This document shows, piece by piece, positions 48,238 to 55,805 of a stretch of 64,000 nucleotides of DNA. Each line of letters begins with the position of its first letter. Position 1 is the stretch's first letter. The translations under genes and the position numbers were made by a program. The stretch is from JAPUME01 sp027294185. Lineage in GTDB: Bacteria > Acidobacteriota > Terriglobia > UBA7540 > JAPUME01. The notes under the pieces were generated by a model. That model made no database searches and was not told the DNA's origin. It was given only the letters and a program-made list of their open reading frames with translations. Location: positions 496,001 through 560,000 of the forward strand of contig CAUVWZ020000002.1 in NCBI GenBank assembly GCA_963555835.3, written 5' to 3'.

Positions 48238-48510
48238 TCAACGCAAAGACAAGTAGGTTAAGCCCGAGAAGAATCGGTGTGATGAAGAGGGCGTAGACTC
48301 TCTCAACGCCTCGAAAAAGGCGGCCTTTTCTACATCGGTGGGTCCGGATCCGGCCTTGCCGAGTCCAAGATCCGGGTCGTCCCCAATCGATGTAAACTTG
48401 GGGGCGTCTTGCTGGTCGACCGTGGTCTGTGGCTTCGAGCTAAATTCGTAGCCGCAATCGCAGCTAAGAGCGTTCGCCAGGACAACGTTTCCACACTCAG
48501 GACACTTCAT
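48238..48510 (-). CDS. Zinc-ribbon N-terminal part of the broken rhomboid gene
   Basis: The 90-codon frame that begins the rhomboid pseudogene. CPEC...CDC is a zinc-ribbon pattern. It stops after the frameshift near 48290, so a short zinc-ribbon peptide may be made. It is listed because a start (ATG at 48510, with GGGAAGGGGAACC upstream) is visible. Confidence 0.45.
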   Translation of the reverse strand: MKCPECGNVVLANALSCDCGYEFSSKPQTTVDQQDAPKFTSIGDDPDLGLGKAGSGPTDVEKAAFFEALRESTPSSSHRFFSGLTYLSLR

Positions 48511-48930
48511 GGTTCCCCTTCCCGGCCGAAGAGCCCGCTAGCAGGCAAACACTGAAACTCTTGCAAGAAGAGCCTAGATCTGGAATTTTCAATTTGGGCC
48601 TCCTCGCTCCCCCAATATACTCTTGAACTCCGATCGGGGCAGCGGCAAATCGGTTTCCGCTTTGCACCTCCAGTCCTCGGACTGTAGTTTCGACGGGAAT
48701 TTCCGATTTCAACTTTTACCTTTGCGCAAAAGCTTACGCCAGCGCCCATCCCGCTACAAGCTCAAATCGCCATGCAGGGCAGCCGTGTGGTAGAAACAGG
48801 GGGCGAGCGCAGCGGGGGCACTTTTGGATCGCCCTATCTCCTATCCCGTCAACGTGAGGCCTACGATAAACATATGTTAAATGAACGCTCAAGCGGGACT
48901 TCTAAGTGGCGTGATTTCAACGGGTGGGTA
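48511..48930. other. Accessory intergenic DNA with a copy of dispersed element 2
   Basis: No gene is supported. At 48690-48780 a stretch starting GGAATTTCCGATTTCAAC resembles 36105-36200, 54230-54300 and 57145-57220, next to the kinase heads. Confidence 0.4.
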
Positions 48931-49107
48931 TTAATTGTTTCCTAGGGTTTTATGAACAGAGCACCCAAGCTTGGCGGCAATCTCGCGTAGAGGGCGCCCC
49001 TGGGTGCGTAGGCGGGCAATCTGAGAGCGGTCCGCGACCAAGCGTGGCCTCCCCAACTTCTTGCCCTTGGCCTTGGCATTTCTCAATCCAGCTTTCACGC
49101 GCTCGGA
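48931..49107 (-). pseudogene. Serine recombinase (resolvase/invertase) C-terminal fragment
   Basis: Minus-strand codons ISERVKAGLRNAKAKGKKLGRP, then REIAAKLGCSVHK before TAA, are the linker and HTH of resolvase-family recombinases. The catalytic domain is missing; an in-frame TAA lies three codons before ISERV. The half-site of the recombination repeat (49109) abuts it. Confidence 0.7.
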
Positions 49108-49108
49108 A

Positions 49109-49119
49109 ATGCAACATTA
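49109..49119 (+). other. Recombination half-site 1 (ATGCAACATTA)
   Basis: Starts 77 bp before the dyad site at 49186. The same 16 bases (ATGCAACATTACGTGC) occur at 59076, again 77 bp before a dyad site. Confidence 0.5.
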
Positions 49120-49185
49120 CGTGCAAATAGTGGCCTTTCTCCTGCTGCGTATGTCCTTGAAATTAGGAAGAGGGCAAACAGAAAA

Positions 49186-49213
49186 ACGCAACACTACGTA
49201 CATTCTGTTGCAT
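49186..49213 (+). other. Dif-like 28-bp dyad site 1
   Basis: ACGCAACACTA, spacer CGTACA, TTCTGTTGCAT: two 11-bp inverted arms with a 6-bp spacer, the layout used by XerCD/tyrosine recombinases. The arms equal those of the site at 59153-59180 base for base (opposite strand), while the spacers differ. Confidence 0.6.
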
Positions 49214-49234
49214 CGTAGAAACCCATCAAGCTCT

Positions 49235-49267
49235 TCACTCCGGAAAATTCATGCGGCGCAGCAGGTT
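49235..49267 (-). repeat. Kinase C-terminal relic 7
   Basis: NLLRRMNFPE plus TGA on the minus strand. It is shorter and more diverged than the other tails, and no promoter box is beside it. Confidence 0.55.
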
Positions 49268-49328
49268 TCTTATCCTACGTGTGTAGAGAATTTGCCCGGG
49301 AAGTTTGGCTTCACCCGCTACGGCTGGA

Positions 49329-49637
49329 TCATCGGTCGCGGCCTTTGGAGAAAAAATACCGCAACAGCGAAAACCCCCAGGTAAAGGGCAGCAAGAGGAT
49401 TTGCTTGAGCAATGATGTGCGCCGCTGGAAGCCCTCGTGCTCCCTGCCCGCCTTCATCTGCGTTTGAAACATCAGCACCCCAGCGTACTTGGCAAAGTCC
49501 ACCCCACACTTGTCGCACTTGCCGCTGTGGGTCTGCACATACTTGCAGGCGGGGCAGGTATATCGCAGCGGGGTATGACAGCGCGTGCAAAATTGAGCTG
49601 TTTTAGAATTCGTATGGTCGCACTTGGGACATTGCAT
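49329..49637 (-). CDS. Double zinc-ribbon protein
   Basis: 102 residues from the ATG at 49637 (MQCPKCDHTNSKTAQFCTRC). Two CxxC...CxxC zinc ribbons are followed by CDKCGVDFAKYAG, then a hydrophobic C-terminal stretch (LLKQILLLPFTWGFSLLRYFF) that could associate with the membrane. Similar N-terminal ribbons occur on acidobacterial membrane proteins and kinases. The specific function is unknown. Confidence 0.65.
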   Translation of the reverse strand: MQCPKCDHTNSKTAQFCTRCHTPLRYTCPACKYVQTHSGKCDKCGVDFAKYAGVLMFQTQMKAGREHEGFQRRTSLLKQILLLPFTWGFSLLRYFFSKGRDR

Positions 49638-49694
49638 AGCCAATTTGACCTGCAAGTTGGGCAACAAGACTACCTGGAAGACAGATGAGTCGCC

Positions 49695-49746
49695 TGCTCC
49701 GGAAAGTTCACCCGCCGCAGGAGATCCTGGAAGCGGGGGTCGGAGT
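49695..49746 (-). repeat. Kinase C-terminal relic 8, stop lost
   Basis: NSDPRFQDLLRRVNFPE on the minus strand; the usual TAG is CAG here. It is 8 bp from the stop of the large outer-membrane gene. Confidence 0.7.
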
Positions 49747-49753
49747 TCACCCA

Positions 49754-52105
49754 TTAGAAGCGGAGGAGGTAAGAAAACTTGATGAAGAACTGTTTGGCGT
49801 CGCTAATGAACTGGGGGGAACGGATGATTTCGCTCCCCGCAGGAGTCTCAAGAAGTTCGATGTTCTGTACGTTGCCGTTATAGCCGACGTAAAGCGCCGT
49901 CCAGGGATTCACCAGATAAGTGAGCAGGAAGTCGGCGTTGAAATTCTTGGATGTCTCAAGCGAGGTCAGCTCCGGGTTAGCCAACACGGTGTTGTACTGA
50001 AGAATCGCACGCAAGGAGAGTTCGCGGTTGAACTGCCAGTTCCACTTGGAGCGGACGATGTGGTTGTTAAAGATGTTGGCAACCCCGGCACGGTGGGTGA
50101 GCCGCTCCAAAATATAGGAATTGTCGATCCGCAAGCGAGTACGTGGCCGCAGGATGAGGCTGAATTTGCCGCGGTTCAGGTTGGCTATCATCGGTTCTTG
50201 GCCGTCTGGAGGGACAAAATTAACACGCGTTCCCAGCGAGTATTCGCCCTCGAAGTTGACCTCCGGGAGATAGCTAGTCCTGAAAAAGAACCCTTTGCGG
50301 TTGTGGGAGAAGTCACGGTTTTCCGGGAGGCCCTCGAAGTCTTGGGGCCGCAGGCGCTCGCGGGCACCATCATAAAACAACCCCAGATAGGTCTGGCCCG
50401 TGAACTCCCAACTCATGGCACTGGCATAAAGGAAATCCAGACGGGTGCCACTGTGGTCCCAAGTGGGGTTGATCGTCACGTCGGGTCCCCAGGAAATCAG
50501 ATATTTACCTTCAGGGCGGAAGCGGTAACTTGCAAACTGCCTCAAGCTACGAATGTCAGGCCGCAGCGACACTCGGTCAGTCCGCAAGCGTCGTGAGATG
50601 AATCCGCTACTCCGACCCGGTAGAAATCCAGTTTGGGTGCGGAAGCCGGGACTCCTGTCGTTGAATTCCAGGACGTTGATGAACTTGCGTCCGCTGCGGC
50701 GAAGTTGCGCGTCATACGCAGGTCCGGCCAACTGGTTTCCATCGAGAAACCGGGTCGAACTGATGACGCCCTGGAAGCTCGCCACCCAGTTCTTGCCCCA
50801 TTTGAGGCGGCCGTCCAAGCCTCCCACCCGATTGAAGTTGCCCTCGAACTCTCGGTCAGCGTAGATCAGGCCCACGGTGGAATGCTGAAAGAGGTCACGG
50901 TTGATTCGGACGATCCCGAACCGGGCCCGTCGACCGGATAGTGGGTCGCCCAAGGGAACACTCTTGCCGGGCGACTCATCATCGGCCAGCAAGGCTGCAA
51001 CTGTATAAGGCCCCTTTTTGCCGGTCAGCCGAATTCCGAACTGCGGATCGGCAATGCGCCGGGTAAAGAATAGATTGATCGGGGTCTCAAAAAACCTGGC
51101 GTTCTCCAGAAAGAAGGGGCGCTTCTCCGGAAAGAAAACCTCAAAGCGCTGATTGGCCGTCACCTGCGGTTGGTCAGACTCCACCTGGCTGAAGTCGGGA
51201 TTCAGAGCCACGTCCAGGACGAGGCTGTCCTTAAAGACAAACTTAGCATCCAGCCCGGCATAGGGATCGACGGTCTTACTCACAAACCGAGGCTGGGCAG
51301 GGTCTAGAGTATCCAGGGCGCGAAAGGACCGTAGGAAGCCGTAGGGGATCAACTGAACGTTCCGTCCGGGAGAGATATTGTGAAGGCCACGTAGAGTGGC
51401 GGCCTGATTCAGTTCGCCTTCTATGCGAGTTGAAATATGGGGCCATGCAGAAAACTCATTGACACGTGGGATCGCACGCCAGAAGGTAATGCCCCAGGTT
51501 TGCTCCGGGGTAGAGGGAAAGCGCAGGCTCTCAAAGGGGATAGCCATCAACACCACGTAGCCTTGCTCTGTGAGCCGGCCGCGGGAATGCCACAGCATAT
51601 CAAAGGAGGTGTCGAAGGGCTGGCCTTCGATCCATTGGTCATCCATCTGAATACCGAAGGGATTGGCCCAAAACTCATAGGCGCGGCGTTGGTCGTGGAA
51701 GGTGTCGAGCGTCACCGTTACCAAGTCGTCGCCGAAAATGTTCTCCCGCTGGGTCATCCGAGCCCTGATCTTCTGGGGTTCTGAGTCGAAGCATAGGAAG
51801 ATGAAATAGAGATTCCGGCTGTCATAGCCAAGATAGACTTCGGTACGCTGAGAAGAAGGCTTGCCGTCCGCCGGCTGCCATTGGATGAAATCCTCCACTT
51901 TTGCCAATTGTCTCTTCATCTCCCCATTCGGCTTCATCTCCAGAAAGTCTTCGATCACCGGTGGCCGTGTAACTCGAGGAATAATCAACACCGGGGGCGG
52001 GCCGGGCAGGTCAGAGGATGACACTAGATACGCCGGTGCCGATCCCAGCGCCGCCAGCAACACTGCGGCCCGTACCACGGATCTCCCTAGAGAAAGTTCC
52101 CGCAC
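49754..52105 (-). CDS. DUF5916-type outer-membrane protein with CBM9-like N-terminus
   Basis: 783 residues: signal peptide (about 8-28), a carbohydrate-binding family 9-like domain (about 40-240; FGDDLVTVTLDTFHDQRRAYEFWANPFG) and a DUF5916 beta-barrel (about 250-783) with DFSQVESDQPQVTANQRFEVFFPEKRPFFLENARFF (described in part). The chain ends in Phe (YLLRF), as expected for a BAM-assembled barrel. Such proteins are common in Acidobacteriota and may bind or import polymers. A CRP-like palindrome lies about 160 bp upstream of the start. Confidence 0.85.
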   Translation of the reverse strand: MRELSLGRSVVRAAVLLAALGSAPAYLVSSSDLPGPPPVLIIPRVTRPPVIEDFLEMKPNGEMKRQLAKVEDFIQWQPADGKPSSQRTEVYLGYDSRNLYFIFLCFDSEPQKIRARMTQRENIFGDDLVTVTLDTFHDQRRAYEFWANPFGIQMDDQWIEGQPFDTSFDMLWHSRGRLTEQGYVVLMAIPFESLRFPSTPEQTWGITFWRAIPRVNEFSAWPHISTRIEGELNQAATLRGLHNISPGRNVQLIPYGFLRSFRALDTLDPAQPRFVSKTVDPYAGLDAKFVFKDSLVLDVALNPDFSQVESDQPQVTANQRFEVFFPEKRPFFLENARFFETPINLFFTRRIADPQFGIRLTGKKGPYTVAALLADDESPGKSVPLGDPLSGRRARFGIVRINRDLFQHSTVGLIYADREFEGNFNRVGGLDGRLKWGKNWVASFQGVISSTRFLDGNQLAGPAYDAQLRRSGRKFINVLEFNDRSPGFRTQTGFLPGRSSGFISRRLRTDRVSLRPDIRSLRQFASYRFRPEGKYLISWGPDVTINPTWDHSGTRLDFLYASAMSWEFTGQTYLGLFYDGARERLRPQDFEGLPENRDFSHNRKGFFFRTSYLPEVNFEGEYSLGTRVNFVPPDGQEPMIANLNRGKFSLILRPRTRLRIDNSYILERLTHRAGVANIFNNHIVRSKWNWQFNRELSLRAILQYNTVLANPELTSLETSKNFNADFLLTYLVNPWTALYVGYNGNVQNIELLETPAGSEIIRSPQFISDAKQFFIKFSYLLRF

Positions 52106-52263
52106 TTAACCTCCTTGATTGTAACGGCTTGCATTCTCCAATTGGACGGCGTTTTTGACCTCGGGAGTGCCCAAGACTTCCCTCCGCCCTGCTCGAGGTC
52201 CGAGTATGTTGTGTAAAATAGCATCCCGATTCTGGATACTTAACACCAATACAGCCAAAATGT

Positions 52264-52281
52264 CTGTGATGAACATCACAG
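52264..52281. promoter_or_regulatory. CRP/FNR-type palindrome upstream of the DUF5916 gene
   Basis: CTGTGATGAACATCACAG is perfectly symmetric and contains TGTGA-N6-TCACA, the CRP consensus. It lies between the -35-like TTGACT at 52322-52327 and the start codon at 52105. Which CRP/FNR-family protein binds is unknown. Confidence 0.6.
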
Positions 52282-52321
52282 CGAAACCTCCGTACCCAGT
52301 CTTAACGTCCGCCTGAGGGCA

Positions 52322-52396
52322 AGTCAACGTGAGTAGCCTACTCCGGAAAGTTCATCCGGCGCAGGAGGTCCTGGAAGCGGGGGTCGGAGCGCAGGG
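52322..52396 (-). repeat. Kinase C-terminal relic 9 with -35 box
   Basis: LRSDPRFQDLLRRMNFPE plus TAG (52338-52396), then TTGACT at 52322-52327 with a 10-bp gap. No kinase head follows; the DUF5916 upstream region does. The possible -10 (TAAGAC) is weak. Confidence 0.72.
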
Positions 52397-52424
52397 TGGT
52401 ATCAGTTCTTCGTGCCCGTGGGGA

Positions 52425-52705
52425 CGCGGCGGCTGTTCGGAGCGGATGCTGGGGGAGATAGATGGGCTGCCGCTTCCGTCTGGATAGCCAAGCCTGCGGC
52501 ACCCAAGAAAATGATTCCGATATCCCACAGGAATGGAGAGGTGTCTGAAAAAGCTGGTTCTGGAAGCCGAGACGACGGGCTTTCAGGACCCGGAGAGGAC
52601 CGCTGGGAGCCACCGGAGAGTAAAACTGTGCTGGAACGGGCTCAGTTGAAGGCCAATGGGTGTATGCTCACGAGTGCCGGAGGGCCAAAAAACTAATTCC
52701 GGTTC
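52425..52705 (+). mobile_element. IS1380 3' remnant
   Basis: Homologous to the 3' end of the IS at 36780-38341: the last transposase codons (around GEIDGLPLPSG) and the noncoding tail (GGCACCCAAGAAAATGATTC; ending ACTAATTCCGGTT). The transposase body is absent, so it is dead. The hypothetical gene at 52731 starts 26 bp after its end. Confidence 0.8.
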
Positions 52706-52730
52706 AAAGACTCTAAGCGAAACAATCTTT

Positions 52731-53447
52731 ATGAGCCCTTTGAATCCTTCCACGGTCGGGTTTCGTCCCGAGTTTCTCGACTTCGAGCGGGGCATTCGTG
52801 TCGGCAACCTCGAACCGAATGAGCGAATCACGCGCCTGCTGAAGTGGGCGCTTGAGGAACGCTACGGCCACTCATTCGTGACGGACCGCTGGGGGCGCGG
52901 CGTCTATTGGCAGTGGATTTGCTTCCTGCCCCGGGCCGACCGAGAAGCCAAGTCCCTATCCTCGAAAGTCAACTTCGGCTGCGCCAAGTTTTTTATCATG
53001 ATGGACCGCGACGAAGCGGTGTTCAAATGCGGCATGCAAGTGGAGCGGGGTTATCTGAAGCCTCCTCGGAATTTCCCCCAAATCGGCTTAAAGGACGATT
53101 GGGATTGGCACCGGCTCGTCAAAGGGCTCACGCCGGGCGGACGGCTCACCCGTGAGCTCAAACGGCTGGTGGTGCGTGAAGGCTTTCGGTTGTTCGTAGG
53201 AAACTGGGATGACGCTTGGACAGTAAAAGGAAAACAGTTCCCGTCGACGCGGGTTTTGCGTAAGGCACTGAACGCGGCGCCCCCGCGCGACTGGGCGGGC
53301 TTTCAGGTTTACTATCCGATGTCCCCGGAAGAGGTCCGGGGTTCGAGCGGCGCGGAGTTGGTCGAATCCATGCTGGCCGTCTTCGAGGAAGTCACCTCCG
53401 CCATGAACTGTTGTATGCAGATTGCGCTTCCCACGAGTGCGCCGTGA
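52731..53447 (+). CDS. Hypothetical protein, 238 residues
   Basis: Start ATG at 52731; the frame continues upstream into the IS remnant but that part is not protein-like. Soluble, with conserved-looking motifs FGCAKFFIMMDRDEAVFKCGMQVERG and WDWHRLVKGL. No recognised domain. There is no strong ribosome site, so translation efficiency is uncertain. It lies just behind the IS right end, so outward transcription from the IS may have driven it. Confidence 0.6.
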   Translation: MSPLNPSTVGFRPEFLDFERGIRVGNLEPNERITRLLKWALEERYGHSFVTDRWGRGVYWQWICFLPRADREAKSLSSKVNFGCAKFFIMMDRDEAVFKCGMQVERGYLKPPRNFPQIGLKDDWDWHRLVKGLTPGGRLTRELKRLVVREGFRLFVGNWDDAWTVKGKQFPSTRVLRKALNAAPPRDWAGFQVYYPMSPEEVRGSSGAELVESMLAVFEEVTSAMNCCMQIALPTSAP

Positions 53448-53565
53448 CACGACCGGAATCATCGAAACTGGCGATGCGGCTCAAGTTCTAAAAGCCCCAA
53501 TTAGCAACGAAATCTCTCTGAAAATACGCTCCCTATTCAAACTTTTCACACAGTCAGTCGCCGTG

Positions 53566-54210
53566 TTAGGCGATACCTTCCTTGGAGATAGCCTTCTGCA
53601 GTGATTCTTTGAATCCTTCCACTTTCTCCGCAAACTCAGGGATCTCGCACGGGAGTTCGTTCAAAAACATCGCGGTCGCTACCAAACCATCGCTGCCAAA
53701 CGAACGAAGAGCCAACGATTCACAGGTCGCTTTCAGAGATCGGAGCTGGGAGGCATCGTTGAACGCGAGCGGCAATAGGGCCACCAATGAGCCGAACCGA
53801 AAGACTTTGGATGCCGTCTCGCCGTGCGTTGTGCGGACATCCGTATCGATGTCGCCCAGGTGATTGGACAGGAACTCGTTCGTCGCTTCGTCGCCGCGAG
53901 CCACCTTCACCCCGAGCTGCTGCGCTTGTAGTTCGAACTGCTGGTACATGAGTTCAATTCCACTGATGGACCAACCCACCAGCGTCTGCGCAAGCCAAAA
54001 GAACGGCTCGACTTTGGTTCTGGGATCGATCGCGAGCACGTCGCCACCCTTCGCTTCACCACCACTCGATGGCGAGGATGAGGCTGGCTTCGACAATCTA
54101 GGCTCCTTCGCAGGACTCCACGAAAGGCTCACACCGCCAAGTGGAGTTGAGATCGAGAAGCCGGTCACCCGGCTCAAAAACTCTCGGATGGTGTCGGTGC
54201 TCTCGCTCAT
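53566..54210 (-). CDS. Hypothetical protein, 214 residues
   Basis: Soluble, acidic-basic mixed protein, with FRFGSLVALLPLAFNDASQLRSLKATCESLALRSFG near residue 135 (described in part) and no known domain. AAGGA lies just before the ATG at 54210. It converges with the hypothetical gene at 52731. Function unknown. Confidence 0.55.
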   Translation of the reverse strand: MSESTDTIREFLSRVTGFSISTPLGGVSLSWSPAKEPRLSKPASSSPSSGGEAKGGDVLAIDPRTKVEPFFWLAQTLVGWSISGIELMYQQFELQAQQLGVKVARGDEATNEFLSNHLGDIDTDVRTTHGETASKVFRFGSLVALLPLAFNDASQLRSLKATCESLALRSFGSDGLVATAMFLNELPCEIPEFAEKVEGFKESLQKAISKEGIA

Positions 54211-54440
54211 CGTCCTTGGTCGCCTAATCCGGAATTTCCATTTTGAGCTTCCCCTTCACCCGAAAACCTTGCCTCCTGCCCTGTCTTGTCAATCGCAAAT
54301 CGCCCAGGCCTCTTTGAGGTGGTAGTGCGGCTCGTTTTGGCCGTTCTGCGGAGTCGCTGTGCGGTTTTGCCCGTCCCAGCTTGCCTCGTCGCTGACACTT
54401 ATCCGGCCCGACCACTACTGAGCACCTAAAATTACCCTCT
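54211..54440. other. Accessory DNA with dispersed element 2, no gene
   Basis: The stretch starting at 54230 (GGAATTTCCATTTTGAGC) belongs to the dispersed element also found near kinase heads at 36105 and 57145. No reading frame is supported. Confidence 0.4.
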
Positions 54441-54449
54441 CTCCTGGGT

Positions 54450-54564
54450 CGCTGGCCGTCTGGCAGCGGCAGTGCCGAGATCGTTCGCAGAATGCTGCTG
54501 AACAGCCTCCGGGTCAAGTGCCCTTCGGCCAGCAAAAACCAGTAATATCGCGCATGTTTCACCA
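54450..54564 (-). mobile_element. IS1380 transposase C-terminal remnant, minus strand
   Basis: LVKHARYYWFLLAEGHLTRR on the minus strand matches the intact transposase's LIKHARYYWLLLAESHLTRR, then continues to ALPLPDGQ. It is joined to kinase head C within the glycine loop (GGW then stop), so the IS landed in, or recombined with, the kinase gene. Confidence 0.75.
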
Positions 54565-54621
54565 GCCGCCCTTGCCGAGCTTCTCCGTGACGCGATAATG
54601 CGCAATGCTCTTGCCTATCAT
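54565..54621 (-). pseudogene. Ser/Thr kinase N-terminal relic C
   Basis: MIGKSIAHYRVTEKLGKGG on the minus strand, then IS1380 remnant. It is cut at the glycine-rich ATP loop, as in relics A, D and E. Confidence 0.75.
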
Positions 54622-54647
54622 AAGAGGGACCCTGAATTGATGGGGCT

Positions 54648-54677
54648 ATCCTAAGCTGCATCTGAGAGGCGAGTCAA
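54648..54677 (-). promoter_or_regulatory. Relic kinase promoter C
   Basis: TTGACT (54672-54677), 18 bp, TAGGAT (54648-54653), just before kinase head C. Confidence 0.6.
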
Positions 54678-54793
54678 CACACCAGTTGTTTGGGCACTCG
54701 TGGAAATCCGGACTTCTTGGTGCCAGAGTTCCGCTTGTCAAGATTTGGCTCGACGATTTGCGGTGGTAGAATACCAGACATTAAAAGGGGAAT

Positions 54794-55522
54794 TTGGCTT
54801 TGAGCATTAGGATACCGTTACCAGAAATAGTGAGCCGGGAAGGTTTAAAAGGACACCCATATCCCTTTCAGATTTCAATGCAAACTGAGCAGTTTCTCCA
54901 AGCTCGCCTTTTCTATCTGACAATCACGGAGGTGGCCAGGTCAGAGTATGTGCGACTTCCAGGCAACTTTCAAAAGTTTGAATCAACTCTCCTCGACCAT
55001 TCCTTCAGCAAGGACGCTATAGCTGAATGCTGCGACTACTTGGAAAGATACAAAGATGTGTTTCAAGGAACCGTGTACCAAAGTGCTCTAATAGATTTCA
55101 ACAGCCACTGGGATTGGTATTCACGCAAGCTCGCCGATTTCGTTGCGTTTGCTAGGAATCACGTAGCAAGCCCCACCCTCAGTGGCAATCACAAGAAAGC
55201 GTTTGAAAATGTTGGTTACAAGTCAATAACTGACCAACTAAATATCTTTCAAGCGGCATCTGGTGTCGAATTCAACCTGGGAGAAAATGACCTTGGAAAT
55301 CTCAAGGAAATGTCGCTAATGAGGAACTTGGGCCTACATAACAGGTGGGAGGTTGACAGGGAGTATCTGAGGCGCTCAGCCTCTACAAATTTAACAGAGG
55401 GCGAACTGCGGATTTTTGAAAAAGACGAACTGCTGTCTTGGCACGCAAGTTTAATAAGAGTGCTGAATGAGACGGCGAACGTGGTAGCCATAAAGTATTC
55501 AACCGCGCCAGATTACCCTTAG
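54794..55522 (+). CDS. HEPN-like protein
   Basis: 242 residues from the TTG at 54794 (AGGGG four bases upstream); a second TTG two codons later is also possible. The C-terminal half has EMSLMRNLGLHNRWEVDREYL with Arg177-x4-His182, the Rx4-6H signature of HEPN nucleases, in the usual context (R-N-L-x-x-H-N). HEPN proteins act as RNases in abortive infection or toxin systems. No partner antitoxin is adjacent. The N-terminal half has no recognised domain. Confidence 0.6.
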   Translation: MALSIRIPLPEIVSREGLKGHPYPFQISMQTEQFLQARLFYLTITEVARSEYVRLPGNFQKFESTLLDHSFSKDAIAECCDYLERYKDVFQGTVYQSALIDFNSHWDWYSRKLADFVAFARNHVASPTLSGNHKKAFENVGYKSITDQLNIFQAASGVEFNLGENDLGNLKEMSLMRNLGLHNRWEVDREYLRRSASTNLTEGELRIFEKDELLSWHASLIRVLNETANVVAIKYSTAPDYP

Positions 55523-55613
55523 GTCGCCGCGTCCTCAATCATTCAGCTCGGTGGGATATAACTCCAAACTTCTTGTGTCAGAGGCGATGACGGGGGCGTA
55601 TGGCTAAGAAAGC

Positions 55614-55652
55614 CTACTCCGGGAAATTCATCCGCCGCAGTAGGGATTGGAA
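55614..55652 (-). repeat. Kinase C-terminal relic 10
   Basis: SLLRRMNFPE-like codons plus TAG on the minus strand. It is homologous to relic 2 in the left end of the MFS duplication, including the following AGTAGGGATTGG. Confidence 0.65.
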
Positions 55653-55805
55653 AGGAGGCCAGTTGCGCATCTGCTTGCCTAGTTGTCCCATTTCCGCTGA
55701 ACCGCAACACTTAGCGCGGCGTAGGGGGCGGCGTCGTCCAGACCGGCAACATGGTGATGCTCTGGCTGCAACAAGGACCAGGCGGGCGAAAGGAGCCTGT
55801 TCACG

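Larger units (their letters stand above)
46870..48510 (-). pseudogene. Zinc-ribbon rhomboid protease with C-terminal Sel1/TPR repeats, broken
   Basis: Read together, three frames rebuild one gene: zinc ribbon (MKCPECGNVVLANALSCDCGYEF), two helices (RVYALFITPILLGLNLLVFA), the rhomboid region (HIGFMHLA; then SLGSLAERLFGNWTFLMLYVLSG; GASGAIFG with the catalytic Ser; DNAGHVGG with the His) and Sel1 repeats. At least two frameshifts occur (near 48290 and 47985), and a degenerate tandem copy of the HIGFMHLA-to-NPTVISA region sits at about 48000-48150. The protease is very probably inactive as a whole, although the C-terminal frame is long. Confidence 0.75.
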
